Assembly: GCA_018136815.1 (NCBI GenBank)
Contig: CM030943.1
Location: forward strand, 549,975-613,974
DNA: 64,000 nucleotides
Source: Isochrysis galbana
Taxonomy: Eukaryota; Haptophyta; Isochrysidales; Isochrysidaceae
Direction of reading: 5' to 3'
The translations under genes and the position numbers were made by a program. The notes beneath the pieces were generated by a model. It was not told the origin of the DNA. It searched no databases and was given only the letters and a program-made list of their open reading frames with translations. This document shows, piece after piece, positions 52,721 through 63,750 of the stretch; positions within the stretch are counted from its first letter, which is position 1; every line of letters begins with the position of its first letter.

Positions 52721-53574
52721 TTCATCCCTCTCTCTCTCCCCTCCCCTCTCCTCCGTCGACTCTCTCGGAAGGAATTGGATCGCTCTCCCGATCGCTCCCT
52801 CTGCCGATACAAAAAAACAATTCGATGCCTCCACGCCGCCTCTCCCCCCCTCCCCCCCGGGCCCCTCCCCGCCGTTGCGGCCGCGCCTCGCTCGCCTCTC
52901 CCTCTCGCCAACAACCATAACCACGCCGCCCTCGCCCCTCCCCCCCCCCCCCCTCTCGCCCTTGCCCTCGCTGCCGCCCCTCCCCCTCCTCTCCCCTCCT
53001 CCTCTACACTGCGCTCTTCCCATCACTGGGCGACTGGGCGGACCATCCTCCCTTTCCTCATCCCTAGGGCGGCGAGGCGGGTTTCCGGTTCCCGGTTCCG
53101 GACCGAGGGGGGCGGTCAAACAGCAAAAAGTTTTTATTAGGGGTTTTAATGACCATCTCAGAATTGAGGGAATTTGAGGGGGTTTCGGTAGAAAGTTCAC
53201 AATATACCCGCCAGCAACTGGCACATACCCGGGGCCCATTCCCATAAGCCATTAGCATTATTAGTTATTAGAACCCGGACCCTCCTCCCCCTCCCCCTCC
53301 GCCTCCCGCCTCCCCCCTTGGGCCTAAAATTATACCGGAGGGGGCCCGAAATATATTTCCGCGCGGCCGTCGGAGTCGGAGTCGGAGGTCGGAGGCCTGA
53401 AATTGAGTATTTATATCGAAAATTTTGCCGGATGATCCCGGATGTTTTTCTAATCTCTCATACCAGAACCAGAATCTATAGGCTATTGGTATAGATACAG
53501 GGAACAGGGGGCATATATTTAGACCCTCGTTTGCCTATTCCAATTACAGATGGTGCCCTCCGCAACCGACCGGG
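52721..53574. other. Gene-free C-rich region
   Basis: Mostly CCCTCC-type low-complexity sequence to 53030 and unrecognised sequence afterwards. No gene. Confidence 0.45.
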
Positions 53575-53705
53575 TGTTGTATTCCTGCCCATCTGAAGGT
53601 TGTAGGCATGAATATTCGTGTAAGGTACGCGCTCACAATTACAATTGAACAGTTCCCCGTGTTGCCACTGACACACAAGACACACAGATTCGGATTCCCC
53701 ATGGT

Positions 53706-55037
53706 ATCAAGCCGCTCGAGCGCGCCCTCTCGCTCGGCTGCGACCACCGTGAAATCTTTACATCCTTGCTAGCGGCCGCCAACATGTGCACCACCGGCAA
53801 CCAAAGGATCTACGCCTTCCTCCTCGATCTCGCCGAAGACCCGGTCCTCTCTCTCAACCCCGCGCTGGCCTGCGACGTGCTTCTCCGCAAGTGCGACGCC
53901 ACCTTCGCGGCCAACGTGCCCGGCTTCGCCAAAGACTCCGCCTCCATGGAGTGGGACAGGCTCGTAGCCCGTGAAGCCGGCTCCGATCTCTTAGAGTTAT
54001 CCAAGAATTTGGTGCGCGCGTACGTCCGCAAGATGGGTGACGCGAAGGTGGATGCCACGACGGTCTGGGACCACCCAAACATGTCGCACGATATCAATCA
54101 ACGATTCGAGTCCATCATTCGGAACGACAAGGTCGACGCGGCTCGCGGCGTGGATAACGCGACCAAGTTTGGCGAGTGTCTTGCAAAGACTCGCTTCCGC
54201 GTCGAGAACCACGAGCTCCCTCGCTCGGCCCTTTCGTGCGTCAACCTCTGCCAGCGCTACCTGAGCCCGTACGAACAAGCCCGTGCTAGCCAACAACAGA
54301 CGTCGGTCGCGGTCGCCGCCGTGACGCCGCCGGCGACTACTTCCAAGTCCACCAAGACCGCCAAGGTTGCTAAGGCTGCCTCTAACCCCGCGGACACTAC
54401 GGCTTCGATGGTCGCCGCCGTCCAAGCAGCGGTGGCCGAGGCATTAAAATCGCAAAACAACAACTCGAACCGCAAGGCGACTGGCGCTGACAATCGTCGG
54501 GCTCCGCCTCCGCCTACGAATTACTCCGCATCGTCTCCGTTACCGGACGCACTTCTTGACCGTCCTCTCGGCAAAAGCACGTCTTCTCGTCGCCAATGTG
54601 ATCCCCCTCCGAACGGCCTTGGGCTTCCGGCCGATTCGGGCCTCTCGGAATGGGATCCAGCTAGCTGGTCTCGAGCACGAGCCCGTTTCTGGCAAATTTC
54701 TCGTTACGCGGGTCACCCGGCCCTTCGCGCTGCGCTCACGCGCTGCCGTCCCTCGGATGCCACCATGACGGCGCCGCGTCTCGACGACTTAGACCGCGAC
54801 GTCAAGGAGTGGACCGACGCCAACGGCTGCGCGTACTGCGCCTTTCGTCCCCGGGCTCCATCTGGTACGCCCGAAGCAGACCTGTGGAAGTATGGCACGG
54901 GCGACGGAGCTCATAACCCCGTCGTTTGCCAACCGTACATTCGTTTTCTCTGCGAAGGTGGCAGTGGCGAGTGTGGTAACGACCCAGAAGTCCACCGCCG
55001 CCTCCGCACGATGGTTGTTCTCCGTCCGGCCCAGTAG
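53706..55037 (+). CDS. gag-like protein, copy A (5'-truncated)
   Basis: About 443 codons in frame from the deletion junction, ending in TAG at 55035-55037. The order is a helical capsid-like region (ERALSLGCDHREIFTSLLAA, FLLDLAEDPVLSLNPALACD, NLVRAYVRKMGDAKVDATTV, MSHDINQRFESIIRNDKVD), an Ala/Thr/Lys-rich linker, then a compact C-terminal domain with CAYC, HNPVVC and C-rich spacing (FLCEGGSGECGND). This is not the CCHC knuckle of standard gag, although four Cys and one His could bind zinc. No ATG start remains in this copy. Confidence 0.75.
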   Translation: MKPLERALSLGCDHREIFTSLLAAANMCTTGNQRIYAFLLDLAEDPVLSLNPALACDVLLRKCDATFAANVPGFAKDSASMEWDRLVAREAGSDLLELSKNLVRAYVRKMGDAKVDATTVWDHPNMSHDINQRFESIIRNDKVDAARGVDNATKFGECLAKTRFRVENHELPRSALSCVNLCQRYLSPYEQARASQQQTSVAVAAVTPPATTSKSTKTAKVAKAASNPADTTASMVAAVQAAVAEALKSQNNNSNRKATGADNRRAPPPPTNYSASSPLPDALLDRPLGKSTSSRRQCDPPPNGLGLPADSGLSEWDPASWSRARARFWQISRYAGHPALRAALTRCRPSDATMTAPRLDDLDRDVKEWTDANGCAYCAFRPRAPSGTPEADLWKYGTGDGAHNPVVCQPYIRFLCEGGSGECGNDPEVHRRLRTMVVLRPAQ

Positions 55038-57340
55038 GTCGCCGGCGGGGCCCACGTCCGCGCTGTCACCCCGCTACCAGTCCAGGGTAGTGGGCCTGAA
55101 CGCCACCCACCAAAAGATCGTATTATGCTACGGCCGAGTACTTCTACGGCCTCCAACCAGTACCCTAAGATTCCGCAAGTTCCAGACAAGCCCTTCCACC
55201 TCCACCCCCCTCTTTCTCCTGCCTCCTCGCCGATTACCCCTATTTCTCCCAATGCCGATAATTCCATCCTGGTTCTCGATATCACGCACGAGTCCTCCAA
55301 ACCAAGTCAACCGTCCCCGCCTCTCTATCAACTCAAGCCGCTGAACCGCTACCCCACGCCACTCCCCAAGCATCAACAGTCCAAGACCTCACGGTCTGCG
55401 AAAATCCAGCCGCCGCAGGCCCAATCCAACCTTCAATCTCTCAAATCAAATTTCGCATGTCCGAGCCACAAAACGTCTCCCGAGTACGAGTCCGAGTCCA
55501 AGTCACGTTCAGAATTGCCCTCTTCGTCTTACGCCACCGCGCGCCCATCTACGAGTCTGAGCCCAGTCCAGTCATCACCGGTATCACCAGTCTCCATCGC
55601 TACGACGATGGAGGCGCAGTTCTCCGGTTCTTCCCCACTTTCTTTCGAGTCCGAGTCCAAGCCTGTTTTGAGCAAACCCCGTTCTGAGCCATCCGAGTCC
55701 GAGTCCGAGTCCGAGTTTACAATGTCACCGAGCCCTACCACGCGGTCGACCGCAGGATTAACGGAGCTCCAGCCACCCACTGAGCCTCCGACGACCACTC
55801 CTTCCGAGGGAGTGTTCACCTTCGGTCCTCCACGCCCCGAGTCTGAGTCATTTGGAATCTCCGGTCACGTCCAGAATTCCAACCACACCCGAGCCCCGTT
55901 TCACGAGCCACCGCGTATCGAGTCCAAACACAAGCTGACGCCGAAGCCCTCGACGACAGCCACTGTGTCCTTATCCCAGCCACCGTTTCGAGTCTCGCCG
56001 CAGCCGGCCTGCCACTCCAGCAAGCTGCACGCCGCCGAGCCGATCCCTTCCGTTTCCGTTCCGAGTCCGAGTCCAATCGCACAAGACAATGCATCCCGAG
56101 CCCGCGTAATCAAGCCCGTCACCGAGTCCGAGATTACGGCCGCACCGAGCCAACCGGTGCTGGCCACCGTGCCCCTATCGTCATCACAAGCTTCAGCCTC
56201 GTCCTCACCGACGGTTGCGACGCCAGGGGGCTTCACCTTTGGGCCGGCACCGTCCGTTCCCATTTCAAAAGTGAGCCCTGTTTTCAGTGCCCAGCACGCC
56301 AGAAACGACGAGTCCGAGTCCGAGTACCAATTAACGTCACCGCGGAGTCTGCGGTCGACCACCGGCGTTCCCACGCCACCCCATCAACCGAGAGCCATGG
56401 AGGAGCTGGCACAGCCGTCTCCTAGCCCCTCTGAAGTCGCCGAGTCTTCCGAATTCGAGTCTGAATCCACCGTAATTTCAGCGGTCCATCCACCCGCTAG
56501 CCCGAGCCAAGTCCTCCGAAGAATGCTTCGCATTGCAGAACCTCTTCGGCCACCACCCACGCCAGCCGCTGCCGCAGAGCCACCACCCTGGCCTCAGCCT
56601 TCCCCGCAGCCGGCTTCTACGACAGCCACGTCCCTTCTTTCGCCGGCGCCGACCCCGCCGACGACAGATTGCAACGAAGTCGATGCCTGGCCCGATTCCT
56701 CTCCCGACGTGACCATGGAGAGTGACCACAACTCCCTTGCACGTCGAGGAACGGCCGCCTCCCAAACCGAGCTTCTACGCCCATTGAGCCAGCCCAACCG
56801 AGTCTCTAAGCCATGTCCTTCATGTCTCTCACCGGTGGTCTCGCGGCCGCGGCGTCCGTCGCCGCAATCCGACACCCCACTTCTCCGAGTTTCTTCGTCA
56901 ATCCCGTCCTCTGAGCCCGTCTCCACGTCGTCGATATCCGAGTCTTCTTCTATTCGTCCTACGTCGCCGCGGCCACCGGTCGCAGCCTCCAAGCACTGCC
57001 TGCCTCTCGATACCACTGCCACCGCCATCATGCGCGTGGCAGCGATCAATGCGTCCGCGATCCAGTCCTTCGATTCCTCTCGAAACAACTCCGATGTCGG
57101 CACCCGCGATGATACCCCGTCACCCGCTCTCCACGCTCTCGCCTCTCTTCGTGCACGAGCGAGCGGCTCTGCGGTGGTATTACCTCGGCACCTCACGGAG
57201 GCAGCCCAAGAGCTCCGCCGGCCGCGCAGTGGCACCTTAGCCTCGCCTGCCGCCGCGCTACCCAAGCACTTCGATGAGCTTTGCGCTGAGCTCACGAAGA
57301 CGAGTCAACAAGTCCAAGACGGGCTGACTTCTGGCTGTCA
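55038..57340 (+). CDS. ORF2 N-terminal part (Ser/Pro/Glu-rich), copy A
   Basis: Open in the same frame as gag after the UAG with no stop to the gap at 57341. An ATG lies at 55125, but copy B has ACG there, so readthrough of the UAG is the more likely way to translate it. The protein is disordered: Ser/Pro-rich with ESESES runs coded by GAGTCC hexamers (for example about 55697-55718). The last 75 residues become helical (LTEAAQELRRP, KHFDELCAELTKTSQQVQDG) just before the point where copy B enters the methyltransferase. Confidence 0.75.
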
Positions 57341-57440
57341 NNNNNNNNNNNNNNNNNNNNNNNNNNNNNNNNNNNNNNNNNNNNNNNNNNNNNNNNNNNN
57401 NNNNNNNNNNNNNNNNNNNNNNNNNNNNNNNNNNNNNNNN
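57341..57440. other. Assembly gap (100 N)
   Basis: Exactly 100 N between copy A and the leader of copy B. True length and the real junction are unknown. Confidence 0.99.
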
Positions 57441-58122
57441 TTCGTTTCCCCCCCTCGCTTCGATTCCTCTCGCGATTCCTTCGATGATTGCCTCCATCTC
57501 GTCCGTTCTTCTTCGCGATTCTCGCGGAGGGGGTACCGATGTTTAACGTTAGTTTCGCCGCGTTTTCGGTGAAAGAAAGGAAGAACGAATGGCACGCGCC
57601 CCGCGTCTCGCGTCTTGTTTCGTCGCCCCTTGCTCGTCGCTTGTCTAGAAGGTCTCTCTGCACATCGCCTTCTTCCCCCCGCGCGAGTTTGGACCTCTCC
57701 TCGACCCTCCGCGTTGGCTTCAGCGGACGAGTTTTCACTTTAACGATAGTTTGAACCCTTCGTTTGCGTAGTTTTGCGCTCTCTTTCCGTATTTCTTCGC
57801 GCATGACGAGCGATCGCGACCTCAGCCTTTGTCGCACGGGGAGGGTTTGTTTATCGTATGATTCCGGAGTGTTTACGTTAGTTTTCTGAGCCCAAGGTCG
57901 TTGGGGTTTGGGTTTCTTGTGAGTGTTTTTGTAGCAACTTCGTCGAGTCCCACCGTGTTCCCAAGCGAGTCCCCCCGAGTTCCCGAGTCTATACCCCGAG
58001 TCAACGAGTCAATACAGCCAAGCACGCGCCTGAGCCACCCCCAGTCGCCTGCCACCACCTCCCACAAGCCTCCTTCCACACTTCCGCGCCCTCCGTGCGT
58101 CGTGCGTCGTGCGTCGATCACC

Positions 58123-60886
58123 ATGCCCGTAGTCACCCCCGAGGAAAGCTCCATGAGCTCCCCGCAAGAACCGCATTCCGCGCTAGCTGCCGGCGCGCCC
58201 TCGCAGGCCATCTCCAAGAGTGAGATGAGCCTTGCTCTGACAAGCACAAAATCTTCGCTCGCGCCTTCGGCTCCGGTCGTCACGTCGAGTTCTTCCCTTG
58301 AGAAATCTTCATCGTCCCCGCGTCATGAGCCCGTCTCTTCTTCTTCTCTTCCCGAACTGTTCGGGTCGAAGTCTCCTGGGGAAGAGAGCCTCGTGGGACC
58401 CCTCCCTTCTTCAAAGGAGAGCCTTTCCGAGCCGTTCTCCCCCCTCTCGCCTCTCCGCGCCGGACGGTCGAAGTTCCGCCGCCTCCGCGGGCCTCTACTC
58501 ACACCCCGTCAACTGGAGCTGGAATGGGTCCTCTAGCCTCGTCCGTTGCTCCACCGGTGGCCTTTCCTCTCCTTTCTTTCGCTGATCCTTTGCCAAGTGT
58601 TCCTTCCTCTCTCAATCCCTCTGTGGTTGGTGCTGAAGATGATGTGGGTTCCGTCCGGTCCCTCCCTCCTTTCGAGCCCCCACCATATGAAGAGTTTGTT
58701 CCACCCCCGTCGACGTATTCGTACCCCAAACGTAACGTCGTTCCACCTCCGACCGCCACCGTCGGCGCCGCCCAAATCATGGACCAACAAGTCCAGATCG
58801 AGGCTCTCCGCGGCGCTGTCGACCGCCTCGAGTCCTCTACCCTCCAAGCCGCCCAGCGCCACGAAGAATTTCAGCGAGAGGTGGGGTCTACCTTCAACAC
58901 GATACTCAACATTCTACAGGGCCAAGCGGGCACTACGACTTCGTCTCGAGTCGAAACTTCGCCACCGCTTGTGGAAGAAGGAGACAACTCCATCGGTGCT
59001 CCCCCTGCCTCGGCCAAGTTCCCTTCTCAACCTTTGCCCGCCGCGCCGTTCTCCGTTCCGCCAAATCCGATTTCCGATCCCGTACCCAATACACCCGTTC
59101 CTGTCCCGTCTGTCAAGCCTGTTTCTGATCCCCAACCTCCACCCACCGTCGCGGGCCTCCGCTCGCTTCCAAATCCGGCGACTCGGCGGCATCCCGTCGA
59201 TCCAAGCCTCGCCGGGGATGTTTCTGAGCGAGAGGTCATCCTAGCCTCATGGGACCAACTGTTTAACATGTCCCCCTATGAGGTAGCTTCTCTCTACAAG
59301 AACTCCGACGATTTCGAGCTAATCCACGCCATTCTCAACGGCGGCCTCTCTCGGGCCGGCAATGTTTGGCACTACCGTGTGTTTTTCGAGAAGGAGCACG
59401 TGACCAAGTGGGCTCGGAGCCGCTTCTTCCTCGACCGCACCCTCCATCACCAAGTCCGAATGGGCAAAGAACTTTCCGAGATCAAGTTCCCAAGGGCCTG
59501 GCCTCGGACAACGTCCAGACAGCGGCCACCTCCTGGAATGATTTTCGTCTGTCCTTCATCAAGCCACTCGAGCGCGCCCTCTCGCTCGGCTGCGACCACC
59601 GTGAAATCTTTACATCCTTGCTAGCGGCCGCCAACTTGTGCACCACCGGCAACCAAAGGATTTACGCCTTCCTCCTCGATCTCGCCGAAGATCCGGTTCT
59701 CTCTCTCAATCCCGCGCTGGCCTGCGACGTGCTTCTCCGCAAGTGCGACGCCACCTTCGCGGCCAACGTGCCCGGCTTCGCCAAAGACTCCGCCTCCATG
59801 GAGTGGGACCGCCTCGTAGCCCGTGAAGCCGGCTCCGATCTCTTAGAGTTATCCAAGAATTTGGTGCGCGCGTACGTCCGCAAGATGGGTGACGCGAAGG
59901 TGGATGCCACGACGGTCTGGGACCACCCAAACATGTCGCACGATATCAATCAACGATTCGAGTCCATCATTCGGAACGACAAGGTCGACGCGGCTCGCGG
60001 CGTGGATAACGCGACCAAGTTCGGCGAGTGTCTTGCGAAGACTCGCTTCCGCGTCGAGAACCACGAGCTCCCTCGTTCGGCCCTTTCGTGCGTCAACCTC
60101 TGCCAGCGCTACCTGAGCCCGTACGAACAAGCCCGCGCTGGCCAACAAGCGTCGGTCACGGTCGCCGCCGTGACGCCGCCGGCGACTACTTCCAAGTCCA
60201 CCAAGACCGCCAAGGTTGCTAAGACTGCCTCTAACCCCGCAGACACTACGGCTTCGATGGTCGCCGCCGTCCAAGCGGCGGTGGCCGAGGCATTAAAATC
60301 GCAAAACAACAACTCGAACCGCAAGGCGACTGGCGCTGACAATCGTCGGGCTCCGCCTCCGCCTACGAATTACTCCGCATCGTCTCCGTTACCGGACGCA
60401 CTTCTTGACCGTCCCCTCGGCAAAAGCACGTCTTCCCGTCGCCAATGTGATCCCCCTCCGAACGGCCTTGGGCTTCCGGCCGATTCGGGCCTCTCGGAAT
60501 GGGATCCAGGTAGCTGGTCTCGAGCGCGAGCCCGCTTCTGGCAAATCTCTCGTTACGCGGGTCACCCGGCCCTTCGCGCTGCGCTCACGCGCTGCCGTCC
60601 CTCGGATGCCACCATGACGGCGCCGCGTCTCGACGACTTAGACCGCGACGTCAAGGAGTGGACCGACGCCAACGGCTGCGCGTACTGCGCCTTTCGTCCC
60701 CGGGCTCCATCTGGTACGCCCGAGGCAGACTTGTGGAAGTATGGCACGGGCGACGGAGCTCATAACCCCGTCGTTTGCCAACCATACATTCGTTTTCTCT
60801 GCGAAGGCGGCAGTGGCGAGTGTGGTAACGACCCAGAAGTCCACCGCCGCCTCCGCACGATGGTTGTTCTCCGTCCGGCCCAGTAG
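58123..60886 (+). pseudogene. gag-like protein, copy B (two frameshifts)
   Basis: Starts MPVVTPEESSMSSPQEPHSA at the ATG at 58123. The first frame ends near 58536 and the coding potential shifts to the frame with PFEPPPYEEFVPPPS, a coiled coil (DQQVQIEALRGAVDRLESST) and a capsid-like domain (VILASWDQLFNMSPYEVASL, HAILNGGLSRAGNVWHYRVF). A second shift near 59490 moves to the frame with LASDNVQTAATSWNDF and the rest of gag as in copy A, ending in TAG at 60884-60886. The full-length product would be about 900 residues. Confidence 0.8.
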
Positions 60887-63180
60887 GTCGCCGGCGGGGC
60901 CCACGTCCGCGCTGTTACCCCGCTACCAGTCCAGGGTAGTGGGCCTGAACGCCACCCACCAAAAGATCGTATTACGCTACGGCCGAGTACTTCTACGGCC
61001 TCCAACCGGTACCCCAAGATTCCCCAAGTTCCAGACAAGCCCTGCCACCTCCATCCCCCTCTTTCTCCTGCCTCCTCGCCGATTGCCCCTATTTCTCCCA
61101 ATGCCGATGATTCCATCCTGATTCTCGATATCACGCACGAGTCCTCAAAACCAAGTCAACCGTCACCGCCTCTCTATCAACTCAAGCCGCTCAACCGCTA
61201 CCCCCGCCACTCCTCAAGCATCCCCAGTCCAAGACCTCACGGTCTGCGAAAATCCAGCCGCCGCAGGCCCAATCCAACCTTCAATCCTTCAAATCAAATT
61301 TCGCATGTCCGAGCCACAAAACGTCTCCCGAGTACGAGTCCGAGTCCAAGTCACGTTCAGAATTACCCTCTTCGTCTTACGCCACCGCGAGCCCATCTAC
61401 GAGTCTGAGCCCAGTCCAGTCATCACCGGTATCACCAGTCTCCATTACTACGACGATGGAGGCGCAGTTCTCCGGTTCTTCCCCACTTTCTTTCGAGTCC
61501 GAGTCCAAGCCTGTTTTGAGCAAACCCCGTTCTGAGCCATCCGAGTCCGAGTCCGAGTCCGAGTCCGAGTTTACAACGTCACCGAGTCCTACCACGCGGT
61601 CGACCGCAGGATTAACGGAGCTCCAGCCACTCACTGAGCCTCCGACGACCACTCCTTCCGCGGGAGTGTTCACCTTCGGTCCTCCGCGCCCCGAGTCTGA
61701 GTCATTTGGAATCTCCGGTCACTTCCAGAATTCCAACCACAACCGAGCCCCGTTTCACGAGCCACCGCGTATCGAGTCCAAACACAAGCTGACGCCGAAG
61801 CCCTCGACGACAGCCACTGTGTCCTTGTCCGAGCCACCGTTCCGAGTCTCGCCGCAGCCGGCCTGCCACTCCAGCAGGCTGCACGCCGCCGAGCCGATCC
61901 CTTCCGTTTCCGTTCCGAGTCCGAGTCCAATCGCACAAGACAGTGCATCCCGAGCCCGCGTAATCAAGCCCGTCACCGAGTCCGAGATTTCGGCCGCACC
62001 GAGCCAACCGGTGCTGGCCACCGTGCCCCTATTGTCATCACAAGCTTCAGCTTCGTCCTCACCGACGGTTGCGACGCCAGGGGGCTTCACCTTTGAGCCG
62101 GCCCCGTCCGTTCCCATTTCGAAAGTTAGCCCTGTTATTGGCGTCCAGCACGCCAGAAACGACGAGTCCGAGTCCGAGTACAAATTAACGTCACCGCGGA
62201 GTCCGCGGTCGACCACCGGCGTTCCCACGCCACCCCATCAACCGAGAGCCCTGGAGGAGCTTGAACAGCCGTCTCCTAGCCCCTCTCAAGTCGCCGAGTC
62301 TTCCGAATTCGAGTCTGAATCCACCGTAATTTCAGCGGTCCATCCACCCGCTAGCCCGAGCCAAGTCCTCCGAAGAATGCTTCGCATTGCAGAACCTCTT
62401 CGGCCACTACCCACGCCAGCCGCTGCCGCAGAGCCACCACCCTGGCCCCAGCCTTCCCCGCAGCCGGCTTCTACGACAGCCACGTCCCTTCTTTCGCCGG
62501 CGCCGACCCCGCCGACGACAGAATGCAACGACGTCTCCTCTTCCGACGTGACCATGGAGAGTGACCACAACTCCTCTGCACGTCGAGGAACGGCGGCCTC
62601 CCAAACCGAGCTTCTACGCCCATTGAGCCAGCCCAACCGAGTCCCTGAGCCATGTCCTTCATGTCTCTCACCGGTGGTCTCGCGGCCGCGGCGTCCGTCG
62701 CCGCCGTCCGACACCCCACTTCCCCGAGTTTCTTCGTCAATCCCGTCCTCCGAGCCCGTCTCTACGTCGTCGATATCCGAGTCTTCTTCCATTCGTCCTA
62801 CGTCGCTGCGGCCACCGGTCGCCGCCTCCGAGCACTGCCTGCCTCTCGATACCACTGCCACCACCATCATGCGCGTGGCAGCGATCAATGCGTCCGCGAT
62901 CCAGCCTTCGATTCCTCTCAAAACAACTCCGATGTCGGCACCCGTGATGATACCCCGTCACCCGCTCTCCACGCTCTCGCCTCTCTTCGTGCACGAGCGA
63001 GCGGCTCTGCGGTGGTATTACCTCGGCACCTCACGGAGGCAGCCCAAGAGCTTCGCCGGCCTCGCAATGGCACCCTAGCCTCGCCTGCCGCCGCGCTACC
63101 CAAGCACTTCGATGAGCTTTGCGCTGAGCTCACGAAGATGAATCAACGAGTCCAAGACGGGCTGACGTCTGGCTGTCACG
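60887..63180 (+). pseudogene. ORF2 N-terminal part (Ser/Pro/Glu-rich), copy B
   Basis: Open in the gag frame after the UAG. Relative to copy A it has lost one base near 61205 and another near 62910 (CCAGCCTTCG where copy A has CCAGTCCTTCG). Apart from these shifts it matches copy A closely, with the same ESESES runs and helical end, and leads directly into the methyltransferase domain. Confidence 0.75.
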
Positions 63181-63750
63181 CACCACGCGTTCTCGTCGTT
63201 GGCGAGACGAGCGGCGTCGTCTCCTCCATGTTCCTACTCGCCGGTGCTGATGTAGCTACGTGCGATTTGTATCCTTCCGAGATCGATTACGTGCCCCACT
63301 TCCAAGGCGACGCGCTTCATGTCCAAAACCTAGGTTGGGACCTAGTCATCGCCCACCCGCCCTGCACGTACCTCTCCGCTGTCAGCAGTCAATGGCTCTC
63401 CCAAGAACCCGGACGTCGTGCCGCTCTTGAGTCGGCCGCTCGCGTCTTCAAGTCAATGGCCTCCGCCACTGCTCCGTTTGTAGCGGTCGAGAACCCTCGG
63501 ATGCATGCGGAAGCTCGCCGTTTAGTCGGGGGTTGACCCCGACCCAATTCGTCCAACCCTGGGAGCACGGCACTGGACACCAGAAAGCCACCGGGTTGTA
63601 CCTCACCAAAGGGCTGCCGCCCCTCCAGCCAACTTGCGTCGTGGATGGCCGTGAGTCGGCCATGGCTAACCTCTCTCCTTCACCGCACCGTGGCGCTCTT
63701 CGCAGCCGCACCTACGTCGGTGTAGCTGGAGCGATGGCGATCCATTGGAT
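63181..63750 (+). CDS. Phage-type cytosine DNA methyltransferase domain in a retrotransposon
   Basis: About 190 residues. Motif I-like Rossmann segment: VLVVGETSGVVSSMFLLAGA then DVATCDLYPSE. Next come GDALHVQNLGWDLVIAHPPC and TYLSAVS, where PPC (Cys codon 63363-63365) is the C5-methyltransferase motif IV nucleophile, and VAVENPRMH, the motif VI ENP/ENV position. After a one-base shift in a G5 run (63528-63532) the domain continues: TQFVQPWEHG, KGLPPLQPTCVVDGRES and RSRTYVGVAGAMAIHW, the closing motif of short phage C5-methyltransferases. It is likely to methylate cytosine in DNA; target unknown. Flanks are ORF2 on the left and an open frame to the window end. Confidence 0.8.

Larger units (their letters stand above)
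53575..57340 (+). mobile_element. gypsy-type LTR retrotransposon with ESES-rich ORF, copy A (gap-truncated)
   Basis: Begins with 130 bases of the TGTTGTATTC LTR and then jumps at 53706-53711 straight into the middle of gag; the short shared word ATCAAG/CTCAAG at the junction suggests microhomology-mediated deletion. Gag (to 55037), an in-frame UAG and ORF2 (to 57340) follow. The copy is cut by the 100-N gap just before the methyltransferase domain. From 53706 on it is nearly identical to 59556-63178. Confidence 0.85.

Noticed and set aside
55529-57295. Minus-strand frames opposite ORF2 rich in Asp/Ser and Arg/Gly
   Set aside because: Shadows of the repetitive GAGTCC coding on the plus strand.
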